Origin: Schaalia odontolytica
Lineage (GTDB): Bacteria > Actinomycetota > Actinomycetes > Actinomycetales > Actinomycetaceae
Reading direction: 5' to 3'
Assembly (NCBI RefSeq): GCF_009730335.1
Contig: NZ_CP046315.1
Coordinates: 1,302,001 to 1,366,000 of the forward strand
DNA: 64,000 nt
Shown here: positions 1 to 8,921 of the stretch, one piece after another
Position numbering within the stretch: the stretch's first letter is position 1
How the letters are laid out: each line of letters opens with the position of its first letter
Position numbers and translations under genes: made by a program
The notes under the pieces: model-generated
Databases searched by the model: none
What the model saw: only the letters and a program-made list of their open reading frames with translations
Told to the model about the DNA's origin: nothing

Positions 1-1
1 T

Positions 2-2167
2 CTGCGGCCCGAGGGGCGCAACGGAGCGCTCGTACGCACCGTCGAATCCTACCGCCAGTACTGGGACAAGTGGGCGCAGACCTGGGAGTTCCAGGCGCTG
101 CTCAAGGCGCGCGCCTGTGCGGGGAACGAGGCCGTGGGGCGTGCCTTTGAGGAAGCCGCACAGCCCTATGTGTGGAGCGCCGCGACGCGCGAAGGATTCG
201 TCGAGGCGGCGCGTGCGATGCGCCGTCGCGTCGAGGACAACATCTCGCGTTCGCATGCGTCGCGTGAGCTCAAGCTCGGGCGCGGCGGCCTGCGTGACGT
301 CGAGTTCACGGTTCAGCTGCTCCAGCTTGTTCACGGTCGCACCGACGCCTTCCTGCGTGTGAGGTCGACGCTAGAGGCGATTGAGGCGTTGCGCGAGGGT
401 GGCTACATCGCGCGTAGCGACGCGCAACAGCTCGCCTCGTGCTACCGATTCCTGCGCGCTGTCGAACACCGCACTCAGCTGCCCCGCATGCGTCGCACGC
501 ACCTGATTCCGGACAAGGAACGGGAGCTGCGTGTCCTTGGGCGTGCGATGGGGACCGCTCGCTTCGCGGATGCTGAGTCGATCAGTGCCGCTATCGACGA
601 GGTGCGCCCTCGCGTGCGCGCTTTGCACGAGGACGTCTTCTATCGCCCGATCATCGCCGCAACGGCGTCGCTCAGCGAAGACGAGGTGTCCCTGCACGCG
701 GATGGCGCGCGTGACCGACTCGCAGCGATTGGCTACCGAGACCCGGCGGGAGCGCTCACGCACATCCGCGCTCTCACGCAGGGAACGAGCAGGCGCGCGG
801 CGATTCAACGCCACCTGCTGCCGGTGTTCATCTCGTGGCTGGCCGGTGGGGCCGACCCCGACATGGGCCTGTTGAACTTCCGGATCCTGTCCGAGGACAT
901 TGGCGATTCGCATTGGTATCTCGCGCTTCTGCGAGACTCGGGCGTCGCTGCCCACAGGCTCACGACCATGCTCCCGAACTCGCGCTGGATCGCCGAGGCC
1001 CTCGCCAAGCGTCCCGAGGCCGTGGCCTGGCTCGACGACGATGGCGAGTTGGCTCCGCGCGAGCCGCATCGGCTAGCTCGGGAAGTTGCGGCCCTCATTG
1101 ACCGTCACGAGGACGCGGCCGAGGCGGCCGCTCGAGTCCGAGCCGTGCGCACGCGTGAGCTCACGCGTTGCGCGATGAGCGACCTGCTGGGCGGCGTCGA
1201 TCCGCGCGGGAATGCGATCGCCGACGCCACGGATGCGGCAATTCTCGGAGCCCTCGCCATCGCCCAGCGGGAGGAAACTGAGCGCTGGGGCGAGGAGCGG
1301 GCAAACGTTGTCTTTGTCGCGATGGGGCGCTACGGCGGACGCGAGTGCTCGTACGCCTCGGATGCCGACGTGGTTGCCCTGCATGAGGCCGTCGGGGGTG
1401 CCACCGAGGCGGAGGCGGCGGCCAGCGCAACGGTGATCGTCAACCGCGTGAAGAATCTTCTCGGCTCGGCGACAAACCAGCTGGGCATTGTCGTCGACCT
1501 CGACCTGCGTCCCGAGGGCAAGAACGGCCCAATGAGCCGGACGATTGAGTCGCATCGTGAGTACGCGCAGCGGTGGGCGTCCACATGGGAGCGCCAGGCG
1601 GCTGTGCGTGCGCGCCCGATCGGGGAGAGTGGCCTCGCCGATTCTGCCCGAGAACTCTTCGCGGAGCTCGCCTATAGGGGAGTGAGTGAGTCGGAGGTGC
1701 GAGACATTCGCTTGCTCAAAGCCCGCATGGAGAACGAGCGTTTGCCGCGCGGTATCGAGCCCGCTCGCCACGTGAAGCTCGGCCCCGGCGGCCTCACGGA
1801 CGTGGAGTGGACGATCCAGCTCATTCAGATGCGTGCTGGAATGAACAACCCCGCACTGCGTACACCCTCGACGACGCAGGCGATCCTGAGCGCTCGGGAG
1901 CACGAGCTGATCAGTGCTCAAGACGCGCAGACTCTTCTCGATGCCTGGGACATGGCAACCCGTATTCGCGCGGCCAACACGCTGGCAAGTGGCCGCATGA
2001 GCGGTGTGAAGCTCGACGTCTTGCCGCGTGACAGCGCGGAGCTGCGTGCCCTTGCGGCGATCCTCGGGTACGGTAGCGGCGGGCTAAACGCCCTCGAAGA
2101 CGACTGGTTGCGCGCTGGACGCAAAGCGCGCGCCGTTATGGAACGACTTTTCTGGGAGCAGCAGTGA
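2..2167 (+). CDS. glnE: Bifunctional glutamine synthetase adenylyltransferase/deadenylylase, 5' truncated by window edge
   Basis: GlnE adds and removes AMP on glutamine synthetase and so sets its activity to nitrogen supply. The frame is open from base 2, so the N-terminal part lies outside the window; about 721 residues are present. The two-fold internal duplication of the family is visible: LRPEG(R/K)NG near the start and again near 1510, and G(R/P)GGL(R/T)DVE near 290 and 1790. The second nucleotidyltransferase motif GRYGGRECSYASDADVV (about 1327-1377) belongs to the adenylylating domain. The stop overlaps the next start (GTGA), which suggests co-transcription with the phosphatase downstream. 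The identification is firm; only the N-terminus is missing. Confidence 0.95.
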   Translation: MRPEGRNGALVRTVESYRQYWDKWAQTWEFQALLKARACAGNEAVGRAFEEAAQPYVWSAATREGFVEAARAMRRRVEDNISRSHASRELKLGRGGLRDVEFTVQLLQLVHGRTDAFLRVRSTLEAIEALREGGYIARSDAQQLASCYRFLRAVEHRTQLPRMRRTHLIPDKERELRVLGRAMGTARFADAESISAAIDEVRPRVRALHEDVFYRPIIAATASLSEDEVSLHADGARDRLAAIGYRDPAGALTHIRALTQGTSRRAAIQRHLLPVFISWLAGGADPDMGLLNFRILSEDIGDSHWYLALLRDSGVAAHRLTTMLPNSRWIAEALAKRPEAVAWLDDDGELAPREPHRLAREVAALIDRHEDAAEAAARVRAVRTRELTRCAMSDLLGGVDPRGNAIADATDAAILGALAIAQREETERWGEERANVVFVAMGRYGGRECSYASDADVVALHEAVGGATEAEAAASATVIVNRVKNLLGSATNQLGIVVDLDLRPEGKNGPMSRTIESHREYAQRWASTWERQAAVRARPIGESGLADSARELFAELAYRGVSESEVRDIRLLKARMENERLPRGIEPARHVKLGPGGLTDVEWTIQLIQMRAGMNNPALRTPSTTQAILSAREHELISAQDAQTLLDAWDMATRIRAANTLASGRMSGVKLDVLPRDSAELRALAAILGYGSGGLNALEDDWLRAGRKARAVMERLFWEQQ

Positions 2168-2835
2168 AGATTGTGCTGGTACGGCACGGACAGACCCCCG
2201 CGAATCGCCTCGGTGCGCTCGACACGGTGCGCCCCGGTCTCGGGCTGACTCCCGAAGGACTCCTCCAGGCCCAGCGCCTCGCGGATCGATGGGAGTCCGA
2301 GGTTGCGCCGCCTCCCACCGTCATCGCACTGTCCGGGCTGCACCGTACGCGCCTGACCGCGGCCCCGCTGGCGAGCGCCTATGGGCTGACTCCGCAGGTG
2401 CACCCCGGCATCCGCGAGCTACGCTCCGGCGATCTCGAAATGGCGGCCGACCCGGCATCGCAGTCCCTCTACGTGCGCACGACCCTGTCGTGGTGCGCCG
2501 GGGATTTGGATAATCGCATGCCCGGCGGCGAAAGCGGGCGCGAGGCCCTGGCCCGCTCGCTGGAGACCGTGCGTCGGGTGGGCCTGGCCGCACGCGAGCA
2601 AGCTGGGGACGAGGCCGTCGCGGTGTTCGTCATCCATGGTGCCCTCACGCGCCTGCTGGCCACGTGGCTGTCCACCGACATCGACGAGGACCTCGTCTCC
2701 AAGCACTTCATGTCCAACACGGGCACGTCCACCTTCGAGTGGGCGCCCGACTTCACCCCGTCCTCCGCGGACGAGCTGGCGAAGGGGCTCCGCGCCCTGA
2801 TCTGGAACGACCGTCCCCTCGATCAGTGGTCTTGA
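2164..2835 (+). CDS. Histidine phosphatase family protein (phosphoglycerate mutase-like)
   Basis: A 223-residue cytoplasmic protein of the histidine phosphatase superfamily. The catalytic RHGQT motif is at residues 8-12, a second arginine region is LHRTRLTAAPL near residue 60, and the second catalytic histidine is in VIHGALTRLL near 157. The family includes phosphoglycerate mutases, alpha-ribazole phosphatases and broad acid phosphatases; the substrate here cannot be read from sequence. The GTG start overlaps the glnE stop by 4 bases. The 3' end overlaps the convergent small gene at 2823 by 13 bases. It could hydrolyse a small phosphoester; no nitrogen-related role is shown. Confidence 0.85.
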   Translation: MKIVLVRHGQTPANRLGALDTVRPGLGLTPEGLLQAQRLADRWESEVAPPPTVIALSGLHRTRLTAAPLASAYGLTPQVHPGIRELRSGDLEMAADPASQSLYVRTTLSWCAGDLDNRMPGGESGREALARSLETVRRVGLAAREQAGDEAVAVFVIHGALTRLLATWLSTDIDEDLVSKHFMSNTGTSTFEWAPDFTPSSADELAKGLRALIWNDRPLDQWS

Positions 2836-3056
2836 TGCTGCTCCTGATCGGGTGCAACGAAGGCTGACACCTCGAAAGGGAACGAGCGGTACGTGAAGTA
2901 GTTGCGCAAGTACGACAGGTGGTCCTCGCACGCGAGCCACGTCTTCGTGCGGGCGTGGTGGATCGCAGGGTTACGCCAGTCGATGCGGTAAATCGCGGCG
3001 TTCGTGCATTCACGCGCCGAGCAGATGCCCGATGCGGCTTCGACTCCCAGTGCCAT
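2823..3056 (-). CDS. Small Cys/His (probable zinc-binding) conserved actinobacterial protein
   Basis: A 77-residue protein with Cys12, Cys17, Cys43 and His46 arranged as C-x4-C ... C-x2-H, a likely zinc knuckle, and a central IDWRNPAIH...KTWLACEDH block. From memory this resembles a conserved actinobacterial family sometimes mislabelled as acetone carboxylase; the real function is unknown. It is divergent from the SixA-like gene (33 bases between starts) and convergent with the phosphatase gene, whose stop it overlaps. It is kept as real because of the conserved Cys/His pattern and its placement exactly between two coding regions. Confidence 0.7.
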   Translation of the reverse strand: MALGVEAASGICSARECTNAAIYRIDWRNPAIHHARTKTWLACEDHLSYLRNYFTYRSFPFEVSAFVAPDQEQHQDH

Positions 3057-3088
3057 GGTGTCCTCCCAGTGCGGTTACGCTTGGAAGT

Positions 3089-3571
3089 ATGCCAACCCTC
3101 GTTCTCGTTCGCCACGCGCAGGCCGCATATTCATACCCCGATCACACTCGACCCCTTACACGCGTGGGCGTCGATCAGGCCGCGCGTCTCGGCGGTGTCT
3201 TATCTCGCGAGATCGGCGCATTCGACGTCGCGGTGTGCTCGGACGCGACGCGCGCCCAGCAGACCTTCGCTCAGATCAGTCAGCGCGTGTCGATCCGTGA
3301 TAGCTGGTTCGACCGCGGCGTCTACAACGCCGACGAGGAGGATATCCTGACCCTGGCGCGTACTTTCGAGGGCAGCAATGCACTCATCGTCGGTCACGAG
3401 CCGACCATCTCCGGCGCGGGCTACGTCCTGGCTTGCGAGGACGATCGGTCAGAGGTAGCCCGAGGTGTACCGACCGCGACGGCTCTCATCCTCACCTTCG
3501 ATGGAACCTGGGAGAATCTGACCCCCTCCAGCTGCACCCTGCGCGCGGTGCTGACCCCGCTCACCCGCTAG
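3089..3571 (+). CDS. SixA-like phosphohistidine phosphatase
   Basis: A 160-residue histidine phosphatase of the short SixA type. RHAQAAY lies at residues 8-14, CSDATRAQQT in the middle, and the second catalytic histidine is in IVGHEPTISG. SixA removes phosphate from histidine phosphotransfer proteins in proteobacteria; in actinobacteria the substrate is unknown. The ATG at 3089 is chosen because the protein then begins MPTLVLVRHAQ as in the family and a GGAAG ribosome site lies just upstream; a longer frame from 3032 would run into the divergent gene. Confidence 0.85.
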   Translation: MPTLVLVRHAQAAYSYPDHTRPLTRVGVDQAARLGGVLSREIGAFDVAVCSDATRAQQTFAQISQRVSIRDSWFDRGVYNADEEDILTLARTFEGSNALIVGHEPTISGAGYVLACEDDRSEVARGVPTATALILTFDGTWENLTPSSCTLRAVLTPLTR

Positions 3572-3679
3572 GTCACGTGTCCGCGGATGAGGCCGCGGCC
3601 TCGTCCATCGTTCCTGTGAGTGTGTTTACGTTTGTCCACGTGACGCCCGCCCGGATGCGGATGGGGGCCGCAAGCGCGT

Positions 3680-3685
3680 TAGAAT
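3680..3685 (+). promoter_or_regulatory. Candidate -10 element of the yebC-pdxST transcript
   Basis: TAGAAT lies 34 bases before the yebC start in an otherwise non-coding 148-base gap. No good -35 hexamer is seen at the usual distance, so this is a candidate only. Confidence 0.4.
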
Positions 3686-3719
3686 ATGGCAGTATCTATC
3701 CACCCAACAGGGAGAAGTG

Positions 3720-4481
3720 ATGTCGGGACACTCTAAGTGGGCGACCACCAAGCACAAGAAGGCCGCTATTGACGCCAAGCGCGGCAAGCTCTTCGCGCGC
3801 CTCATCAAGAACATTGAGGTTGCAGCTCGCACGGGCGGCGGCGACCCCGCTGGCAACCCGACCCTGTACGACGCCATCCAGAAGGCGAAGAAGAACTCCG
3901 TTCCCGCCGACAACATCGACCGCGCCGTCAAGCGCGGCTCCGGTGCCGAGGCCGGTGGCGCCAACTACGAGACCATCATGTACGAGGGCTACGGCCCGGG
4001 TGGCGTCGCCTTCCTGGTGGAGTGTCTGACCGACAACCGCAACCGTGCCGCCTCCGACGTTCGCCTGGGCTTCACCCGCCACGGCGGCTCGCTGGCCGAT
4101 CCCGGTTCGGTGTCCTATCTTTTCTCGCGTCGCGGCATCGTTGAGGTTCCCGCCGCCGACGGTGTGGACGAGGAATCCATCATGATGGCCGTTCTGGACG
4201 CGGGCGCCGAAGAGGTTGAGGACGCCGGCGAGCTCTTCATCGTCGAGTCCGACCCCAAGGACGTCGTTGCCGTGCGTACCGCCCTGCAGGACGCAGGCAT
4301 CGACTACGACTCTGCCGAAGTCCAGTTCGTCGCCTCCACCGAGGTCGAGCTCGATCTCGAGGGCGCCCTCAAGGTCAACAAGCTCATCGACGCCCTCGAG
4401 GACTCCGATGACGTGCAGAACATCTACACGAACATGTCCCTGTCGGACGAGGTTCGTGCCCAGCTGGAAGAGCAGGAGTGA
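3720..4481 (+). CDS. yebC: YebC/PmpR family probable transcriptional regulator or translation factor
   Basis: A 253-residue YebC family protein, normal length for the family. The N-terminus [18 protein letters not shown] is diagnostic. The family was long annotated as DNA-binding regulators; recent work links some members to translation of proline-rich stretches, so the role is best left open. The ATG at 3720 is preferred to the GTG at 3717 because GGGAG sits at a good distance and the family begins at this residue. The gene is the first of a run with pdxS, pdxT and ruvC, a grouping common in actinobacteria. Confidence 0.92.
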   Translation: MSGHSKWATTKHKKAAIDAKRGKLFARLIKNIEVAARTGGGDPAGNPTLYDAIQKAKKNSVPADNIDRAVKRGSGAEAGGANYETIMYEGYGPGGVAFLVECLTDNRNRAASDVRLGFTRHGGSLADPGSVSYLFSRRGIVEVPAADGVDEESIMMAVLDAGAEEVEDAGELFIVESDPKDVVAVRTALQDAGIDYDSAEVQFVASTEVELDLEGALKVNKLIDALEDSDDVQNIYTNMSLSDEVRAQLEEQE

Positions 4482-4483
4482 AC

Positions 4484-5386
4484 ATGAGCGATTCGACCGC
4501 TAAGCGCGAGGTCGGCACCCCGCAGGTCAAGCGCGGTATGGCCCAGATGCTCAAGGGTGGCGTCATCATGGACGTCGTTACCCCCGAGCAGGCAAAGATC
4601 GCCGAGGACGCGGGCGCCGTGGCGGTTATGGCCCTCGAGCGCGTGCCCGCCGACATCCGCGCCCAGGGTGGCGTGGCCCGCATGTCCGACCCCGATCTGA
4701 TCGAAGGCATCATCGAGGCCGTGTCCATCCCCGTGATGGCCAAGGCCCGCATTGGCCACTTTGTTGAGGCGCAGGTTCTGCAGTCCCTCGGTGTCGACTA
4801 CATCGACGAGTCCGAGGTCCTGACCCCCGCCGACTACACCCACCACATCGACAAGTGGAACTTCACCGTTCCCTTCGTCTGTGGTGCGACCAACCTCGGT
4901 GAGGCGCTGCGCCGCATCAACGAGGGCGCGGCCATGATCCGCTCCAAGGGTGAGGCCGGCACCGGCGACGTTTCCAACGCGACGACGCACATGCGTAAGA
5001 TCCGCGACGAGATCCGCCACCTGACCTCCCTGCCCGAGGACGAGCTGTACGTTGCGGCCAAGGAACTGCAGGCCCCCTACGAGCTCGTCGCCGAGGTCGC
5101 CCGCGAGGGTCGCCTCCCCGTCGTGCTCTTCACGGCCGGTGGCATTGCCACCCCCGCCGACGCTGCCATGATGATGCAGCTGGGCGCCGAGGGCGTCTTC
5201 GTCGGCTCGGGCATCTTCAAGTCCGGCGATCCCGCCAAGCGCGCGGCCGCCATCGTCAAGGCCACGACCTTCTACGACGATCCGTCCGTCATCGCCGAGG
5301 TCTCCCGTGGCCTGGGCGAGGCCATGGTCGGCATTAACGTCGACGACCTGCCGGTCGATCACCGCCTCGCGGAGCGCGGATGGTGA
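4484..5386 (+). CDS. pdxS: Pyridoxal 5'-phosphate synthase, lyase subunit
   Basis: PdxS makes pyridoxal 5'-phosphate from ribose 5-phosphate, glyceraldehyde 3-phosphate and ammonia supplied by PdxT; it forms a 12-mer. The 300-residue product has the expected VIMDV with Asp30, the active lysine in VMAKARIGH (Lys87), and the phosphate-binding [10 protein letters not shown] segment near 150. AGGAG at 4474-4478 fits the ATG at 4484 better than the GTG at 4478. It follows yebC after 2 bases and its end overlaps pdxT, consistent with coupled synthesis of the two subunits. Confidence 0.97.
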   Translation: MSDSTAKREVGTPQVKRGMAQMLKGGVIMDVVTPEQAKIAEDAGAVAVMALERVPADIRAQGGVARMSDPDLIEGIIEAVSIPVMAKARIGHFVEAQVLQSLGVDYIDESEVLTPADYTHHIDKWNFTVPFVCGATNLGEALRRINEGAAMIRSKGEAGTGDVSNATTHMRKIRDEIRHLTSLPEDELYVAAKELQAPYELVAEVAREGRLPVVLFTAGGIATPADAAMMMQLGAEGVFVGSGIFKSGDPAKRAAAIVKATTFYDDPSVIAEVSRGLGEAMVGINVDDLPVDHRLAERGW

Positions 5387-5973
5387 CCATCGGCGTCCTC
5401 GCCCTGCAGGGCGACGTCGCAGAGCACGCGCGGGCGCTGGAAAACTCCGGCGCCCGCGCGCTGCTTGTGCGCAGGGTTTCTGAGCTCGACCAGGTCGACG
5501 GCCTGGTCATCCCGGGCGGCGAGTCGACGACCATGTCGAACCTCCTGCTCTCCTTCGGTCTGTTTGACACGCTCAACGACCGGATCGCCTCCGGCCTGCC
5601 GGTCTACGGCACGTGCGCGGGCATGATCATGCTCGCGTCGTCGATCCTGGACGGACGTGAGGACCAGCGTTCTTTCGGCGCGCTCGACATGGTGGTGCGT
5701 CGTAACGCCTTCGGTCGTCAGGTCGACTCCTACGAGGAGGACCTGGACGTCGAGGGCGTCAAGGGTGGTCCCTTCCACGCCGTGTTCATTCGCGCCCCGT
5801 GGGTCGAGTCGGTGGGCGAGGGCGTCGAGGTCATCGCGCGCGCCGGTAACAGCACTGACGGCCCGATCGTCGGCGTGCGCCGCGGCAACATCATGGCGAC
5901 GTCGTTCCATCCCGAGGTGGGGGGAGACGATCGGATTCACGCGATGTTTGTCGATATGGTGGCGCGCGCCTGA
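5380..5973 (+). CDS. pdxT: Pyridoxal 5'-phosphate synthase, glutaminase subunit
   Basis: PdxT hydrolyses glutamine and passes ammonia to PdxS. The 197-residue protein begins [12 protein letters not shown], has the oxyanion region PGGEST, the nucleophile Cys79 in YGTCAG, and the His177/Glu179 pair in SFHPEV, so the triad is complete. It overlaps pdxS by 7 bases and its stop overlaps the ruvC ATG by one base. Confidence 0.97.
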   Translation: MVTIGVLALQGDVAEHARALENSGARALLVRRVSELDQVDGLVIPGGESTTMSNLLLSFGLFDTLNDRIASGLPVYGTCAGMIMLASSILDGREDQRSFGALDMVVRRNAFGRQVDSYEEDLDVEGVKGGPFHAVFIRAPWVESVGEGVEVIARAGNSTDGPIVGVRRGNIMATSFHPEVGGDDRIHAMFVDMVARA

Positions 5974-6602
5974 TGCGCGTCATGGGCATCGACCCCGGCC
6001 TGACGCGCTGCGGCCTCGGCGTCGTTGACGTCGATGCGTCGCGGCGTGCCTCGCTCGTGTATGTCGGTGTCGCCCGTACCGATAAGGACCTGGCGACGCA
6101 CTTCCGGCTGCGCGCGATCGCGGACGCGATCGATAGCGTCATCGAACGCTACGAGCCGGAGGTCGTCGCCATCGAACGCGTCTTCGCGCAGGACAACCTC
6201 CAGTCGGTGACGACGACGATGCAGGTCATGGGTGCGGCGATGACGTGCGTGGGTCGCGCCGGACTGCCGATGGCCGTCCACACGCCCTCCGAGGTGAAGT
6301 CCGCCGTTTCTGGTAACGGAAACGCGGACAAGGCGCAGGTGCAGGCGATGGTCGCACGCATCCTTGGCCTCGCCAAGGCTCCTAAGCCCGCGGACGCTGC
6401 GGACGCTCTTGCCATTGCGATTACGCACGCGTGGCGGGGGACAGGCTTGCTCGGCGCCCCCGAGGACTCGTCGGTCGCCGTCTCGATCTCGGGTCGCCTG
6501 ACCGCCCGCGGATCCATGACGCCCGCCCAAAAGGCGTGGGCTGAGGCCCAGGCCGCGCAACGCCGAACGGGTGCCGTCGATCCGAGGCGTAGGCGCGGCT
6601 AG
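5973..6602 (+). CDS. ruvC: Crossover junction endodeoxyribonuclease RuvC
   Basis: RuvC cuts Holliday junctions symmetrically after RuvAB branch migration. The 209-residue protein has the acidic residues expected: Asp7 in MGIDPGL, Glu68 in VVAIERVF, and Asp141/Asp144 in PADAADALAIA. The C-terminal 40 residues past the core are basic and variable. The start overlaps the pdxT stop, so ruvC is read from the pdx transcript, while a separate promoter and LexA-type box appear just after it for ruvAB. Confidence 0.96.
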   Translation: MRVMGIDPGLTRCGLGVVDVDASRRASLVYVGVARTDKDLATHFRLRAIADAIDSVIERYEPEVVAIERVFAQDNLQSVTTTMQVMGAAMTCVGRAGLPMAVHTPSEVKSAVSGNGNADKAQVQAMVARILGLAKAPKPADAADALAIAITHAWRGTGLLGAPEDSSVAVSISGRLTARGSMTPAQKAWAEAQAAQRRTGAVDPRRRRG

Positions 6603-6620
6603 AATCGTACATATGTTCGC
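6600..6620 (+). promoter_or_regulatory. SOS (LexA) box overlapping a -10 element upstream of ruvA
   Basis: TCGTACATATGTTCGC at 6605-6620 matches 10 of the 12 fixed positions of the actinobacterial LexA box TCGAAC-N4-GTTCGA. TAGAAT at 6600-6605, overlapping the ruvC stop, is a fair -10 element, so LexA would sit at the transcription start. This suggests damage-inducible ruvAB transcription separate from the pdx-ruvC message. Confidence 0.75.
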
Positions 6621-6657
6621 CCGCGTACGCGGGTGACCCATGAACGAAAGGAACGCA

Positions 6658-7263
6658 GTGATCTCCATTCTGCGCGGCACAGTTGCGAGCGTCGGCCTCG
6701 ACCACATCGATATCGTGGTGGGAGGCATCGGCTTCCGCGTGCACGTGACGCCCGCCTTCGCCCAGGGCGCCTCGCGCGATCAGGAGATGACCGTGTTCAC
6801 GTCAATGATCGTGCGCGAAGACTTGATGACGCTGTACGGTTTCGAGTCCGCCGATGAGCGGGACGTGTTCACGAAGCTGCTGTCGGTGTCGGGCATCGGC
6901 CCGAAGATCGCGCTCGCCGCACTTGCAGTCTTGCGCCCCGACGACCTGCGCCGCGCGGTGCGCGACCAGGACCTGAGCGCTCTTCAGCGGATCCCAGGCG
7001 TGGGCAAGAAGTCAGCCCAGCGCATGGCCCTGGAAATCGGCGACAAGCTGGGCACCCCGGCAGCACTGCCGGGCGCGCAAACAGCAGCCGCCCCCGCGCC
7101 CACCGAGGACGCCGTCGCCTCCGAGGTCAGCGCTGCCTTGGTCGGCCTGGGATGGTCCGAGGCACAGGCTGCCAAGGCCATCGAGAAACTCGCGGGCAGT
7201 GGTCTTGGCGCATCCGACATGCTGCGCGCCGCCCTCGTGACGCTGGGAGGCGGACGTGGCTGA
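6658..7263 (+). CDS. ruvA: Holliday junction branch migration protein RuvA
   Basis: RuvA is the tetrameric junction-binding partner of RuvB. The 201-residue product has the N-terminal OB fold, two helix-hairpin-helix motifs ([10 protein letters not shown] and [12 protein letters not shown]) and a C-terminal UBA-like domain that contacts RuvB after an Ala/Pro linker. The GTG at 6658 is chosen because AAAGGA lies 5 bases upstream and the protein then begins MISILRG like the family; the earlier ATG at 6640 has no such support. ruvB overlaps its end by 8 bases. Confidence 0.95.
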   Translation: MISILRGTVASVGLDHIDIVVGGIGFRVHVTPAFAQGASRDQEMTVFTSMIVREDLMTLYGFESADERDVFTKLLSVSGIGPKIALAALAVLRPDDLRRAVRDQDLSALQRIPGVGKKSAQRMALEIGDKLGTPAALPGAQTAAAPAPTEDAVASEVSAALVGLGWSEAQAAKAIEKLAGSGLGASDMLRAALVTLGGGRG

Positions 7264-8308
7264 TCAGATGGATTCCGGTTTCGACGTCGATGCGATGCGC
7301 ATCGTCGCCCCCGACGCCGGCGAACTCGAGCGGGCAGCCGAGGCCGCGCTGCGCCCCAAGAAGCTCTCTGAGTTCGTGGGTCAGCGCGTCGTTCGAGGCC
7401 AGTTGCAGCTCGTCCTCGACGCCGCGCGGATGCGTTCGGCCAGCCCCGACCACGTCCTGCTTGCGGGCCCTCCGGGACTCGGCAAGACGACGCTGGCAAT
7501 GATCATCGCCGCGGAGATGGGAACGTCCCTGCGACTGACCTCCGGCCCCGCGATCCAGCACGCTGGTGACCTTGCCGCGATTCTTTCCGGCCTCCAAGAG
7601 GGCGACGTCCTCTTCATCGACGAGATCCACCGCCTCGCGCGAACCGCCGAGGAAATGCTCTACCTCGCCATGGAGGACTTTCGCGTCGACGTCGTCGTGG
7701 GCAAGGGGCCCGGCGCGACATCGATCCCGCTGACTCTGCCGCCTTTCACCGTCGTCGGCGCCACGACGCGATCGGGCCTGCTGCCGGCTCCGCTGCGCGA
7801 CCGCTTCGGCTTCACGGCCCATCTCGAGTTCTACGAGACCGATGAGCTCCAGTCGGTGGTCACCCGTTCCGCCTCGCTGCTGGGTTCGCCCATTGACGCG
7901 CAGGCCGCCCACGAGATCGCCTCGCGTTCGCGTGGAACGCCTCGTATCGCGAACCGCCTCCTGCGTCGCGTCGTCGACTACGCCCAGGTGCATGGCGACG
8001 GGCAGCTGACCCTCGAGGCCGCGCGTGGTGCCCTCGAGCTTTTTGAAGTTGACCCCTCCGGCCTCGACCGCCTCGACCGCGCGGTCCTCGAGGCCATCTG
8101 CCGTCGTTTCGCCGGTGGTCCCGTTGGCCTCACGACCCTGTCGGTGACGATCGGCGAGGAAGCAGAAACCGTCGAAACGGTCGCGGAACCCTACCTCGTG
8201 CGCGAAGGGTTCCTCGTGCGCACCAACCGCGGACGCATGGCAACCGCCAAGGCATGGGCCCACCTCGGCCTCACTCCGCCCGCGCCGGACGGTGGCCTCT
8301 TCGACTAG
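7256..8308 (+). CDS. ruvB: Holliday junction DNA helicase RuvB
   Basis: RuvB is the hexameric AAA+ motor that drives branch migration. The 350-residue protein has Walker [10 protein letters not shown] (71-79), Walker B LFIDEIHR near 122, sensor 1 in GATTRSG, and a C-terminal winged helix. The GTG at 7256 lies inside the end of ruvA behind GGGAGG. It is the last gene of the ruv group; a 179-base gap follows before yajC. Confidence 0.96.
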   Translation: MADQMDSGFDVDAMRIVAPDAGELERAAEAALRPKKLSEFVGQRVVRGQLQLVLDAARMRSASPDHVLLAGPPGLGKTTLAMIIAAEMGTSLRLTSGPAIQHAGDLAAILSGLQEGDVLFIDEIHRLARTAEEMLYLAMEDFRVDVVVGKGPGATSIPLTLPPFTVVGATTRSGLLPAPLRDRFGFTAHLEFYETDELQSVVTRSASLLGSPIDAQAAHEIASRSRGTPRIANRLLRRVVDYAQVHGDGQLTLEAARGALELFEVDPSGLDRLDRAVLEAICRRFAGGPVGLTTLSVTIGEEAETVETVAEPYLVREGFLVRTNRGRMATAKAWAHLGLTPPAPDGGLFD

Positions 8309-8487
8309 GGGAGTGAGCCTCGTCCCTATCCGTGCAGGCCGCGGGCACGTGCGGAGTGTCAAAACGGCTCCGGAGGCGTCTCGCGCCGCGCCACACGTTG
8401 ATCACTTAGGCTAAAACCCTGCTCGGGCATTAGACTGGCAAAGTGCGCTCGAAGCGCTAGACCGTCATCGAAAGTGAATCAGCCTTT

Positions 8488-8895
8488 ATGAACAACTACA
8501 TGCTCCTGATCATGGCAGCTTTCCTCATCGTCTTCATGATGTGGAGCTCGCGCTCCCGCAGGCAGCAGATGCAGAAGCTGGAACAGGAAAAGCGTGACCA
8601 GCTCGCAGCCGTCACCCCCGGAGAATGGGTGCGTACCCGCGTGGGCTTCTGGGGTCGTTTTGTTGACCTCGACGGCGACATTGTTGTCCTGGAGACCTCT
8701 AACGGACACGAGATGTACTGGGAACGTGAATTCATCGCCGAGATCGGTGGCCAGCCGCCGCTCGCTGACGCGGAGCAGGCTGAGGCGGACGCCGACGAGG
8801 TGGAGACCGTCGAGGAGGACGCATCTGTCCTCGGCCTCGATCAGGAAGACGCCCAGTCTTTCGACGTGCGCGACACCGACGAGCAGCAGAAGTAA
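8488..8895 (+). CDS. yajC: Preprotein translocase accessory subunit YajC
   Basis: YajC associates with SecDF in the Sec translocon. The 135-residue protein has a single N-terminal membrane helix (residues 4-19) followed by a basic stretch SSRSRRQQ, the conserved KRDQLAAVTPGEWVRTRVG block, and an acidic C-terminal tail. It lies directly before secD as in most bacteria. The ribosome site is weak. The gap upstream (8309-8487) holds no gene and no convincing promoter. Confidence 0.92.
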   Translation: MNNYMLLIMAAFLIVFMMWSSRSRRQQMQKLEQEKRDQLAAVTPGEWVRTRVGFWGRFVDLDGDIVVLETSNGHEMYWEREFIAEIGGQPPLADAEQAEADADEVETVEEDASVLGLDQEDAQSFDVRDTDEQQK

Positions 8896-8921
8896 CTCAA
8901 GGCTGAACGGAAAGTAGAACC

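Noticed and set aside
371-1069. Long minus-strand frame inside glnE
   Set aside because: High-G+C shadow frame antisense to a gene with clear GlnE motifs.
8398-8436. TTGATC and TAGACT as a yajC promoter, and TTAGGCTAA as an iron box
   Set aside because: The hexamers are 27 bases apart, and only half of an iron box is present.
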